From the NCBI GenBank assembly GCA_965277445.1, contig CBDICY010000013.1:2914001-2978000 (forward strand): a stretch of DNA of 64,000 nt, given 5' to 3'. The DNA is from JAFMDF01 sp965277445. GTDB lineage: Bacteria; Bacteroidota; Bacteroidia; Chitinophagales; Saprospiraceae. Made by a program: the position numbers and the translations under genes. The notes below the pieces were generated by a model that saw nothing but the letters and a program-made list of their open reading frames with translations, searched no databases and had not been told where the DNA came from. Below, piece after piece: positions 43,747-52,972 of the stretch (its first letter is position 1; every line of letters begins with the position of its first letter).

Positions 43747-46023
43747 TCACCTAATAACCGTTACAAAACCGTCCAAATTAGTAACAACATCTTCATAATT
43801 TACATAGCTCACTGTCACGACGTAAACTCCATTAGGTGCTAATTTACCCGTATTAAATTTTTGCCCATTCCAGCCTTCATTGGCATCATTCGTTTCAAAA
43901 ACTAATTCTCCCCAACGATTCCAAATAGATAAATAAAAGGATTCTGCTTCGTCTGCATTACCTACCCCAAAAAATTGATCATTGACGCCATCTCCGTTGG
44001 GTGTAAAGGCATTCGGCAATTTATAGGCAATATCGGGCACTACTAATACCTCAGAAAAAGTTGTATCAGTACAGCCATTGGCAGCAGTTACGATCAGTCG
44101 AACTTGTTTGCGTCCACTTTCTCTAAAAGTATAAACAGGGTTTTCTTCAAAGGAGATACCAAAACCAGCAAATAACCAATTCCAGCGAACGGCATCCGTT
44201 GACTCATCCATAAAGGTAACGATTGGATTTAAACGGCTTACTTCGGAAGCATCAGCCGAAAAATCAGCGATAGGACTAGCTAAAGTCATTATTAAATCTC
44301 CGAAAGCAGTATCTATTTGGCAACCAAATGGAGAGGTCACCGAAATACTTAAGGGGAAAGTGCCTACCTCTTCATAAATATGCGTTGGACTAACACCTGT
44401 TCCCCTATTACCATCTCCAAAATCCCAAATTATATCATATTCTGCATTGATTGGATTGGTTAAATTTTCAAAGGTGATGGGAGCAGGCACACAACCTGAT
44501 TCAGTGGACGGGGCGATTACGATTACTTTAGGAATGGGGAAATAAGGTATTTCTTTCGTAATACTTTCCGTACACTCGTTCGTATCTCTAGCAGTTAGCG
44601 TTATATCATATCGACCGGGACCATCAAACTGTAAAGACAAATCGGAACGACCAGATGTTCCAAAAGTATCTAGTTCCCAAATTAATTCCTCTAGGGCATT
44701 AGGTCCTGCATCCGAATAAGATAAATTGGTAAAGTTTACGGGGCTGGCTTGACAAGTATCATAATCAAAGTCAAAATCTGCTATTACTTCTGGAAATACT
44801 TCAACTTGCACTAGGGCCGTATCCGTACAATTGGTAAACCCTGGATTAAGGACTAGAAAACCGTCATAAAGCCCAGGGCCAGGGAATTCCAAATCATCAG
44901 GGTCCCACTTCTCAGAAGTAGTTTCGCCCCTAGGGATATCAAAAGACCAATATTGGTTATCTATAAATCTACGTTCACTACTTTCATTGATGATTTCTCC
45001 TTCTCCACAAATTCTAATGTAATACAAAGGTGCTCCATTTTTATCTCGCAATTCGGTTTCTTGTACATCACTTACCAATCCATTTCGGCAAGCCACGACA
45101 TTAAACTGAAAATCCCGTCTAACTTCATTCATTAAGGTACCATCCTTAGCATAGGCTTGGACGCAAACTCCTACTACATATTGACCTGTAGAACCCGGAA
45201 ACCCAGAAATTAAACCCGTTTCGGAATCAATCGTAATATCTGGTTCATCTCTGTTCGAAGTAATATTTAACGGACTATCGACACTAAAGCCAGCAACAAA
45301 TCGAACTGGGTCATAAGGTGGTGGTGTTTCTGGATTAGGCGTTACGCCATCTGGCGCATCGGTCACGGCAGGTCCGCCCATAAAATTATTACCACCACCA
45401 TTATAAGGGGTACAAAAAGCATAAACCAGAGAATCTCCTTCCGGATCAGTTGCGGAATGATCAAAATTTACATCTTCTCCTTGGCAGATAACAATCGGTG
45501 GAAAGTCATTGAATGTTGGAGAACTATTACACGAATCTTGTGTTACTGGAAATAATTCTGCTAAGTAAGTCGCTCCAACATCTCTTGGGGAAATAATATT
45601 ATTAATCGTCACATTTCTACAACATCTTTGGTAAGCAAAAGTGATGCTATTCGGCGTATTGGGCAATCGAACGGAAAATCTATAGACTCCTTCTTCTACA
45701 CATACATTAGGTGGGGCAATCAAACATGGATTACTTAAATTTGGTTCAATACTTCTAACCGTTGGTGGGTTCAGAAAAAGAATATCTAAAATGGCTGTTC
45801 CATCAAAAAAAGTCACGTGTGCATCAGATGGATTATCACAATCTGCTTGTGCATCAAAACAAGCGCCATTCCCTGCACAATCTCGATAAATCCGCATCGT
45901 AAAATCGTAATTATCATTTCCTCGACAAACATAAGTCACTTCCCCACCGATAATATGCCTAGCCTCTAATTGTGTACCTAACAATAACAGCAAACAAAGC
46001 AGTAGTTTTTTTAAAATAGTCAA
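43747..46023 (-). CDS. Secreted PKD-domain protein with gliding-motility-type C-terminal signal, paralogue 2
   Basis: The 758-residue protein has a signal peptide (to QLEARH, about 1-21), a Cys-rich N-terminal part, cadherin-like ISGFPGSTGQYVVGVCVQAY, a PKD domain (IIWDFGDGNRGTGVSPTHIY, about 525-545), a second PKD-like unit, and a type IX C-terminal domain of the gliding-associated type (LPNAFTPNGDGVNDQFFGV, then IWNRWGELVFET, about 670-758). It should be exported by the type IX system and attached at the cell surface. It is a close paralogue of its upstream neighbour 73 bp away. Confidence 0.88.
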   Translation of the reverse strand: MTILKKLLLCLLLLLGTQLEARHIIGGEVTYVCRGNDNYDFTMRIYRDCAGNGACFDAQADCDNPSDAHVTFFDGTAILDILFLNPPTVRSIEPNLSNPCLIAPPNVCVEEGVYRFSVRLPNTPNSITFAYQRCCRNVTINNIISPRDVGATYLAELFPVTQDSCNSSPTFNDFPPIVICQGEDVNFDHSATDPEGDSLVYAFCTPYNGGGNNFMGGPAVTDAPDGVTPNPETPPPYDPVRFVAGFSVDSPLNITSNRDEPDITIDSETGLISGFPGSTGQYVVGVCVQAYAKDGTLMNEVRRDFQFNVVACRNGLVSDVQETELRDKNGAPLYYIRICGEGEIINESSERRFIDNQYWSFDIPRGETTSEKWDPDDLEFPGPGLYDGFLVLNPGFTNCTDTALVQVEVFPEVIADFDFDYDTCQASPVNFTNLSYSDAGPNALEELIWELDTFGTSGRSDLSLQFDGPGRYDITLTARDTNECTESITKEIPYFPIPKVIVIAPSTESGCVPAPITFENLTNPINAEYDIIWDFGDGNRGTGVSPTHIYEEVGTFPLSISVTSPFGCQIDTAFGDLIMTLASPIADFSADASEVSRLNPIVTFMDESTDAVRWNWLFAGFGISFEENPVYTFRESGRKQVRLIVTAANGCTDTTFSEVLVVPDIAYKLPNAFTPNGDGVNDQFFGVGNADEAESFYLSIWNRWGELVFETNDANEGWNGQKFNTGKLAPNGVYVVTVSYVNYEDVVTNLDGFVTVIR

Positions 46024-46070
46024 AGCGTTCGTTTCTTTTATTTGGCAGTTTTAAATAAGACTATCGCAGC

Positions 46071-46078
46071 CAAATATA
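46071..46078 (-). promoter_or_regulatory. -7 box between the tandem PKD genes
   Basis: TATATTTG followed by GC on the minus strand fits the Bacteroidota -7 box, 48 bp before the start of the downstream paralogue, so it may be transcribed on its own. No matching -33 TTG. Confidence 0.4.
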
Positions 46079-46096
46079 AGTTAAATAGTTGATTAA

Positions 46097-48382
46097 TCAC
46101 CTTAATACCGTCACAAACCCATCCAATGTCGTTACAACATCTTCATAATTAACATATTGTACTGCAACTATATAAACACCATTAGGTGCTAACTTACCTG
46201 TATTAAATTTTCGACCATTCCAACCTTCATTGGGGTCATTCGTTTCAAAAATAAGTTCCCCCCACCTGTTCCAGATGGATAGATAGAAAGATTCTGCTTC
46301 ATCGGCATTGCCAACCCCAAAGAAATTATCATTGACCCCATCACCATTTGGTGTAAAGGCATTGGGTAAGGTATAAGCAATGTCTGGTACGACTAATATC
46401 TCAGAAAAGGTTGTATCTGTACAACCATTAGCAGCTGTAACTGCTAATCGAACTTGTTTCCTCCCGCTTTCTCTAAAGGTATAAACGGGGTGTTGTTCAA
46501 AAGAAAAACCAAAGCCATCAAATAGCCAATTCCATCTAACAGCATCTATTGATTCATCCGTAAAGGTAACAATAGGGTTTAAACGACTCACTTCGGAAGC
46601 ATCCGCCGAAAAGTCAGCGATGGGACTAGGTAAAGTCGTAATTAAATCCCCAAAAGCGGTGTCTACTTGACAGCCAAAAGGAGAAGTAACGGATATATCT
46701 AATGAAAAAACGCCAACTTCATCATAAACATGCGTTGGACTGACCCCCGTCCCCATATTTCCATCTCCGAAACTCCAAATTATATCATAGTCCTCATTGA
46801 TAGGGTTTGTTAGATTCTCAAATCTAATCGGTGCTGGCACACAACCAACTAGCGTCGATGGCGAAATCACAATTACTTCTGGTATCGGGAAATAAGGAAC
46901 TTCTTTAGTGATACTCTCCGTACATTCGTTTAAATCTTTTGCCGTCAAGGTTACCTCATATCGACCAGGTTTCTCAAACTGTATGGAAACATCTGTGTCA
47001 AAAGAATTACCAAAGTCATCAAGTTCCCATTTAAGTTCTCTTAAAGCATTTGGCCCAGCATCCGAATACGATAAATTGGTAAATTCAACGGGACTAGTTT
47101 TGCATGTATCATAATCAAAGTCAAAATCTGCTACTACTTCTGGGAATATTTCTACTTGTACTAAAGCCGTATCCGTACAATTTGGAAATCCTCTATTCAA
47201 TATTAATAAACCATCATAAAGACCAGCACCAGGAAAAACTAAATCACTTGGATCAAATTTTGTAGAGCTAATCGTACTACCAGGTATATCAAAAGACCAA
47301 AACTGATTCTCAATAAACCTTTGTTCCCTACTTTCATTAATAATCTCTCCATCTCCACAAATTCTTATGTAATATAATTTTTCTCCATTTCTATCTCTCA
47401 ATTCCGTTTCTTCTACATCACTTATCAATCCATTCCGACAAGCCACTACATTAAATTGAAAATCCCGCCTTACTTCATTCATTAAGGTGCCATCCTTGGC
47501 ATAAGCTCGGACACAAACACCAACCACATATTGACCACTAACTCCTGGGAATCCAGAAATTAACCCTGTAAAAGGATCTATCGTTACAGGTGGTTCGTCT
47601 CTAGTAGACAAAATGTTTAAGGGGCGTCTAAAACTATAGCCATTCGTAAATCTAACTGCGGTATACTCTGGTGGTGTTTCTGGATTAGGTGCTAGGCCAT
47701 TAGGTGCCTCAATTGGAACATTCGTATTTTGGGTACCATCCCAACCACCACCATAATAAGGCTCACAAAAAGTATACACTAAAGAATCTCCATCTATATC
47801 AGAAGCAGAATGATCAAAATTTACATCTTCTCCTTGACAAATCACAATGGGTGGAAAATCATTAAAAGTAGGACTACTGTTACAAGAATCTATGGTAATT
47901 GGAAATAAAGTGGTGGTATAAGTTGACCCAGAAGTTCGAGGGCTAATAATATTTGTGATCGTATTATTTCTACAACAACGCTGGTAAGACACCGTTATTC
48001 CTTCGCTATTTAAATCCAAGGCAACAGAAAATCTATAGACGCCTTCTTCTACACAAACATTAGGCGGAGCAATTAAGCAAGGATTACTTAAATTCGGTTC
48101 TATTCGGGTTATCTCGGGTTGCTCCAAATTTACAGTTCCTAAGACTTGGATGCCATCAAAAAAGGTAATATTTCCTTGTAAAGATGCGCCACTACAAGTT
48201 TGATCTGAATCAAAACAAGCGCCCCCTCCTGCGCAATCTCTATAAATGCGCATTGTAAAATCATAATTCCCATTCCCCTGACAAACATAGGTTATTTCAC
48301 CACCAATAATATGTGCGGCTTCCAATTGGAAAGTCGCTAGAAAACCTATAAAAAGTAGAAAAATTGTTCTTAAAATAGTCAA
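46097..48382 (-). CDS. Secreted PKD-domain protein with gliding-motility-type C-terminal signal, paralogue 1
   Basis: The 761-residue protein matches its downstream neighbour over the whole length: signal peptide (LEAAH), HIIGGEITYVC opening, CRNNTITNIISPR, PKD domain (FGDGNMGTGVSPTHVY) and C-terminal export domain (LPNAFTPNGDGVNDNFFGV to the LDGFVTVLR end). The two differ most at about 45-120, 145-165 and 215-265. It is likely surface-exposed, exported by the type IX system, and arose with its neighbour by tandem duplication. Confidence 0.88.
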   Translation of the reverse strand: MTILRTIFLLFIGFLATFQLEAAHIIGGEITYVCQGNGNYDFTMRIYRDCAGGGACFDSDQTCSGASLQGNITFFDGIQVLGTVNLEQPEITRIEPNLSNPCLIAPPNVCVEEGVYRFSVALDLNSEGITVSYQRCCRNNTITNIISPRTSGSTYTTTLFPITIDSCNSSPTFNDFPPIVICQGEDVNFDHSASDIDGDSLVYTFCEPYYGGGWDGTQNTNVPIEAPNGLAPNPETPPEYTAVRFTNGYSFRRPLNILSTRDEPPVTIDPFTGLISGFPGVSGQYVVGVCVRAYAKDGTLMNEVRRDFQFNVVACRNGLISDVEETELRDRNGEKLYYIRICGDGEIINESREQRFIENQFWSFDIPGSTISSTKFDPSDLVFPGAGLYDGLLILNRGFPNCTDTALVQVEIFPEVVADFDFDYDTCKTSPVEFTNLSYSDAGPNALRELKWELDDFGNSFDTDVSIQFEKPGRYEVTLTAKDLNECTESITKEVPYFPIPEVIVISPSTLVGCVPAPIRFENLTNPINEDYDIIWSFGDGNMGTGVSPTHVYDEVGVFSLDISVTSPFGCQVDTAFGDLITTLPSPIADFSADASEVSRLNPIVTFTDESIDAVRWNWLFDGFGFSFEQHPVYTFRESGRKQVRLAVTAANGCTDTTFSEILVVPDIAYTLPNAFTPNGDGVNDNFFGVGNADEAESFYLSIWNRWGELIFETNDPNEGWNGRKFNTGKLAPNGVYIVAVQYVNYEDVVTTLDGFVTVLR

Positions 48383-48796
48383 ATCGTTTATTTCTTTTTA
48401 TCTAAAAATGTATCTAATAGTTTGCTTATTTAATTAGTGCCAATTATTTAATTTAAGTTGCGTTAAATGGTTGCATTGTTAAATCAGCCATTTAAATTTT
48501 CCGACACTTTGACTAGACAACACCTACTAACCAATTAACTACTCAATCAAATAAAGTAGTGTTGATGAATGGCAGTTATTCAAACTAAAATTACATCATT
48601 TAAAGGGATAAAAAAAAGGAAAGGTCGTTTTTGATAGAAAATGTAGGTTAGGAGTCAGTTTGGAAGATAAAACAATAAGCCTCGCAGCCACAAAGGGCTG
48701 CGAGGCAAAAGATAGTGGAGACACTAAGTCTCCCCTACTTTAGAGTAATTAATTAGTGTGGTAGATGTCTCTACCTTTCCTAATTGACAAAAACTG
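48383..48796. other. Intergenic region with terminator hairpins
   Basis: The stretch next to the PKD gene (48383-48660) shows no gene and no clear promoter box. The part near the dehydrogenase carries three hairpins (48679-48706, 48717-48733 and 48760-48775). Confidence 0.5.
48679..48706 (-). terminator. Strong terminator downstream of pyrroline-5-carboxylate dehydrogenase
   Basis: A perfect 11-bp GC-rich stem GCCTCGCAGCC (48679-48689, partner 48696-48706) with a 6-base loop is followed on the minus strand by TTATTGTTTTATC. Two smaller 6-bp hairpins lie before it in the transcript. Confidence 0.8.
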
Positions 48797-50428
48797 TTAC
48801 TTTGCCCCCAAAAATGGATAACGGTAATCCATTGGAGGATTAAAATTTTCTTTTATGGTACGTGGGGAAACCCATCGATATAAATTCAAAATAGATCCTG
48901 CTTTATCATTCGTCCCTGATGCTCTCGCACCTCCAAAAGGTTGTTGTCCTACAACCGCTCCAGTAGGCTTATCGTTGATATAAAAATTACCAGCAGCATG
49001 CTTCAGTAATTCATTTGCTTTTAATGTTGCGTATCGGTCGTTGGAAAAAATAGCGCCTGTTAAGGCATAGGGGGAAGTACTATCCACAATAGTAAGCATT
49101 TTTTCATAATTTTCATCATCATAGACAAAAATTGTTAATACTGGGCCAAAAATTTCTTCACAAATGGTGCGATATTTCACATCTGTGGTCACAATTACCG
49201 TTGGTTCGATAAAATACCCTTTAGATTTATCGAATTTTCCGCCTGCAATAATAGTTGCCTTTTTATCCTTTTTAACCTGTTTGATATAACTCGTAATTTT
49301 ATCAAAAGAACGCTCATCAATGACCGCATTAATAAAATTGGTGAAATTTTCAGGATTGCCCATTTTGAAAGAAGCCATATCTGCAAGCATATGTTTCTTA
49401 ACCGACTTCCAAATACTTTTTGGAATATACGCTCTACTCGCAGCAGAACATTTTTGTCCTTGGAATTCAAATGCGCCTCTAGATAAAGCCGTTGCTACTT
49501 GTTTTGGATCAGCGGATGCGTGTGCTACCACAAAATCTTTTCCTCCAGTCTCTCCTACTATTCTTGGGTAACTTCTATATTTTGCAATGTTCATCCCAAT
49601 CGTTTGCCATAGGGTTTGGAAAACTTTAGTACTTCCTGTGAAGTGTAATCCTGCAAAATCTGGATGGTTAAAAATTACTTCTCCTGCTTCTGGGCCATCC
49701 ACAAAAATTAAATTAACTACTCCCGGAGGTAAACCTGCTGCTTCAAAAACCTCCATCACCACTTGCGCAGAATAAATTTGGGAATCTGCTGGTTTCCAAA
49801 CTATCGTGTTCCCCATCAGAGCAGGTGCAGCACATAAATTGCCCGCAATAGACGTAAAATTGAAAGGCGTAATAGCAAAGACGAATCCTTCTAAAGCCCT
49901 ATACTCCAATCTATTCCAGATACCATCAACACTCATTGGTTGTTGTTGATAGATCTCTGTCATGTATTGCACATTAAAACGGAGAAAATCGCAAAACTCT
50001 GCTACCGCATCAATTTCTGCTTGATAGATATTCTTTGATTGTGCCAACATCGTAGCGGCATTCATTTTAGCACGAAATGGCCCTGCTAATAAATCAGCTG
50101 CTCTAAGAAAAATGGCTGCTCTATCTTCCCACGGCATATTTTCCCATTCCTGCTTTGCTGATAAGGCGGCATCAATAGCGGCTTTTACATGTTTTTTACT
50201 GCCTTGGTGAAAATGGCCTAAAGTGTGTCCCAATTCATGGGGAGGATGTAAAGCTATTCGGTTTCCACTTTTTACTTTTTTTCCGTTAATCGTCATTGGA
50301 ATATCTAGTTCCTGCGATTTTAACAATTTCAAAGCAGCTTTTACTGCTTTTTTTTCAGGTGATCCGGGTGCGTAAGAAAGTACTTTTTCATTTTTAGGTA
50401 CAGGTACCTGAAAGATGGCATTTGACAT
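48797..50428 (-). CDS. pruA: L-glutamate gamma-semialdehyde (1-pyrroline-5-carboxylate) dehydrogenase
   Basis: The 543-residue enzyme is an aldehyde dehydrogenase of the P5C group. Visible are AITPFNFTSIAGNL, HFTGSTKVFQTLW (cofactor), GETGGKDFV with the general-base Glu (about 296), and EFQGQKCSAASRAY with the catalytic Cys (about 326). The end GGARASGTNDKAGS is typical. It oxidises glutamate semialdehyde to glutamate with NAD, the second step of proline breakdown. No proline dehydrogenase gene is adjacent, so the pathway is split in this genome or the partner lies elsewhere. Confidence 0.92.
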   Translation of the reverse strand: MSNAIFQVPVPKNEKVLSYAPGSPEKKAVKAALKLLKSQELDIPMTINGKKVKSGNRIALHPPHELGHTLGHFHQGSKKHVKAAIDAALSAKQEWENMPWEDRAAIFLRAADLLAGPFRAKMNAATMLAQSKNIYQAEIDAVAEFCDFLRFNVQYMTEIYQQQPMSVDGIWNRLEYRALEGFVFAITPFNFTSIAGNLCAAPALMGNTIVWKPADSQIYSAQVVMEVFEAAGLPPGVVNLIFVDGPEAGEVIFNHPDFAGLHFTGSTKVFQTLWQTIGMNIAKYRSYPRIVGETGGKDFVVAHASADPKQVATALSRGAFEFQGQKCSAASRAYIPKSIWKSVKKHMLADMASFKMGNPENFTNFINAVIDERSFDKITSYIKQVKKDKKATIIAGGKFDKSKGYFIEPTVIVTTDVKYRTICEEIFGPVLTIFVYDDENYEKMLTIVDSTSPYALTGAIFSNDRYATLKANELLKHAAGNFYINDKPTGAVVGQQPFGGARASGTNDKAGSILNLYRWVSPRTIKENFNPPMDYRYPFLGAK

Positions 50429-50523
50429 ATAAATTTGATATTAATTAGAATTATTCTGGTTACTTTGATTTAAACCTAAGTTGTTGAATAACTCTTTTTG
50501 GTTAGGTATTTTTTAAATATTAC

Positions 50524-50659
50524 TACTCGGCAAAGGGCTAAAGACGAAGGGTGATTTACAGAATAAAATTAGAAAATATGGTAGTTCAAATCATCAATCG
50601 TTAACCGTTTGCTTTTAGTCTACCCCCTTCGCCCTCTGCCTTTAGCCCTTTGCCGAGTA
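50524..50659. repeat. 136-bp inverted-repeat element
   Basis: Perfect 20-bp ends (50524-50543 TACTCGGCAAAGGGCTAAAG and 50640-50659) enclose a shorter inner pairing of GAAGGG and CCTTC motifs. It fills the gap between the dehydrogenase start and the PorE-like gene's end and resembles a miniature inverted-repeat element. Confidence 0.8.
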
Positions 50660-50666
50660 ATTACTT

Positions 50667-52706
50667 TTAAATTTTATAATAAACATGAATCTCCACCTTT
50701 CTATTTCTAGAATAAATAAAAGAATTTTTGGTTTCCCCGTATCCTTTATATTTAATTTTAAGGTTGGTGTAGCCTTTGGATTTAAAATAATCGGATACTT
50801 CTATCGCTCTTTTTTCAGATAGTCTTAAATTATAGTCATCCGTTCCAATTTGATCCGCAAATCCTTCAATAATAATTAAAGCTAATTGGTCTCTATCTAA
50901 ATCGGATATCAATTGATCTATATTATATCGAGCTTCTTGCGTTAAAGAAAAATCATCAAAATAAAAATAAACATCACTCGTAGCGTATAATTTTTCTGTA
51001 GGACTATTATGCTTAGTTTGCTTGACTGGATTGACCTTAATTTTTTCAGGTTCCAAATTTGCAGAATTAGAAACTACTTTCCCACTTAATGTTGCTAATT
51101 CTAGTGATTCACTTAATGGGCGCAAATATATATCAATTTCCACAAATCCTTCAACATTCCAATTGTCTAAAGTAACCGCTTCTTCAAAATCGTAATATTT
51201 CCGTTCAGAAACTAAAATATTTAATTTACTTAAAGAGGGATGACAGACAAAAAAAGTTCCGTCCTTATCCGTCGGATAATTCCCCTTGTCTCCAATATAA
51301 ACGACTGATTCTATAGGTTCTTTGGTCACTGCATCCATCACTCGTCCTTTGACATAAGCAATTTCTTCAAAATCTTTTTTTGCAGGCATTTTGAATTGAT
51401 AAATATCAAAATTACCATATCCCCCATCTCTATTAGAAGCCAAATACCCCTTATCTCCCTTGGCAGTCATAAAAAAACTTAATTCACTATTCGAAGAATT
51501 AATTGGTTTTCCCATATTCTGGGGTGTCCCCCAACCAGCTTCCTCATTAAATCTTGAATAAAAAATATCTGTTTCTCCATAGCCTGGATGCCCATTGGAA
51601 GCAAAAAATAAAGTGGTATTATCATCTGCTATAAAAGGAGACTCTTCATCCATTTTAGTGTTAATCTTTGGCCCTAAATTAATAGCATCAGTCCATTTTC
51701 CATTCTCTTGTAGATGACTCACCCAAATATCTCGACCACCATATCCGCCTGGTCGATCACTCACAAAATAAAGGGACTTTCCTTCACAATTAACCGTTGG
51801 TTGACTTTCCCAATAAGGGGAATTTACTTCTGTTCCCATCTCATCAATGTCTATAATAGCATCTCGTCTCATGTTTGCCTTCATAATATTACAATCATTC
51901 CCTTCTTCTGCTCGATTATAAACAGGAAAAAACATGAGTTTTTCATCTCGACTTATTTTACCCATTCCTTGGTTATACTCTTCCCGCATCTTTTTTTCCA
52001 ATAAAGCTTTACTTTTTGCCCATCCACCACTTTCTGCGGTACTATACATCAACTGATCTTCTCCGCCATAATAGGGTACATTCCGCGTATAAAACATCCA
52101 ACTTTCATTATTGGAGATGTAGGGAAAAAGATCGTCTAATTCAGAATTAATTTTAGGTCCTAGGTTTTTTATTTCTATATTCGTAAAATCCGTTTTATGA
52201 GCGGCAAAAGAACAATTCGCTAAGTAACTTTCTAATAAGGCATTATAATAGGCTTCGGTACTCAATTCCAATTCTCCATTCTCAAAAACTTCAGGTCGAT
52301 TTTTGAGAAACCCCTCATATTCTTTTAATCGTTCTTTTGCCTTGGCATAATTTTCTGCTTTCATCAGCATTTCTCCTGCTTGAAAATATAAGGCACGGGA
52401 AAGTTTGGGATTAATTTCTATTGCTGTTTCAAAATAATCTGCTGCTATTTGATACTCCTTTAGCAATTCATGGACGACTCCTAATCGTCGATAAGCGGCT
52501 GCCATTTTCGGCTTTAAAGCAATAGCCCTTTCGAACGATTTTTTAGCTTTTTCAAATTTCTTTTTGGCCAAAAAATCATCGCCAGTTTGAAAAGCATTCA
52601 AAAATTCAGTTTGTTGAGCTCTAGATAATTTTTTTTGAGCTACTCCCTCGATGGAAAGTAGTAATAGGAAAGGGATAATGAAAATGGGATAAATTCGCGC
52701 ACGCAT
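50667..52706 (-). CDS. PorE-like TPR/beta-propeller/OmpA protein
   Basis: The 679-residue protein has a signal peptide (EGVAQK), TPR repeats (about 35-140), a PD40-type beta-propeller (about 185-445, with SLYFVSDRPGGYGGRDIW and LFFASNGHPGYGETDIF), a carboxypeptidase-regulatory-like domain (about 447-540, VKGRVMDAVTKEPI) and a C-terminal OmpA domain (about 570-679, EGFADQIGTDDYNLRLSEKRA). This domain order is that of PorE of the type IX secretion system, which anchors the system to peptidoglycan. Bacteroidota have several paralogues, so assignment as PorE itself is uncertain. It carries copy 2 of the 48-bp element upstream. Confidence 0.82.
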   Translation of the reverse strand: MRARIYPIFIIPFLLLLSIEGVAQKKLSRAQQTEFLNAFQTGDDFLAKKKFEKAKKSFERAIALKPKMAAAYRRLGVVHELLKEYQIAADYFETAIEINPKLSRALYFQAGEMLMKAENYAKAKERLKEYEGFLKNRPEVFENGELELSTEAYYNALLESYLANCSFAAHKTDFTNIEIKNLGPKINSELDDLFPYISNNESWMFYTRNVPYYGGEDQLMYSTAESGGWAKSKALLEKKMREEYNQGMGKISRDEKLMFFPVYNRAEEGNDCNIMKANMRRDAIIDIDEMGTEVNSPYWESQPTVNCEGKSLYFVSDRPGGYGGRDIWVSHLQENGKWTDAINLGPKINTKMDEESPFIADDNTTLFFASNGHPGYGETDIFYSRFNEEAGWGTPQNMGKPINSSNSELSFFMTAKGDKGYLASNRDGGYGNFDIYQFKMPAKKDFEEIAYVKGRVMDAVTKEPIESVVYIGDKGNYPTDKDGTFFVCHPSLSKLNILVSERKYYDFEEAVTLDNWNVEGFVEIDIYLRPLSESLELATLSGKVVSNSANLEPEKIKVNPVKQTKHNSPTEKLYATSDVYFYFDDFSLTQEARYNIDQLISDLDRDQLALIIIEGFADQIGTDDYNLRLSEKRAIEVSDYFKSKGYTNLKIKYKGYGETKNSFIYSRNRKVEIHVYYKI

Positions 52707-52822
52707 AACTTTTCTCGTTGTGTAGTCTAAGGTCTAATGCAAATTCCAACATAAATAATGGAGGAAATAATCGTCACATTTGAGGTAATGAGTATTAAAG
52801 TGTAAGAATGGTTAAATTGTTT

Positions 52823-52870
52823 TATTGCTATGCTGTTGTCCGACAATGGGTTAAGATAATAATAAAACAA
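52823..52870 (-). promoter_or_regulatory. 48-bp conserved upstream element, copy 2
   Basis: It matches 9640-9687 at 37 of 48 positions and faces the PorE-like gene from 116 bp upstream. It has no TAnnTTTG box near it, as for copy 1. Confidence 0.5.
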
Positions 52871-52972
52871 GATTAACAATAAATTCATTTTCTCCTAATA
52901 CTCATTTGAATTTAGTTATAACAAAAATACGGAAATTTAGGTCAAATGGTTTAGAAAAAAGGTAAGTCAATA

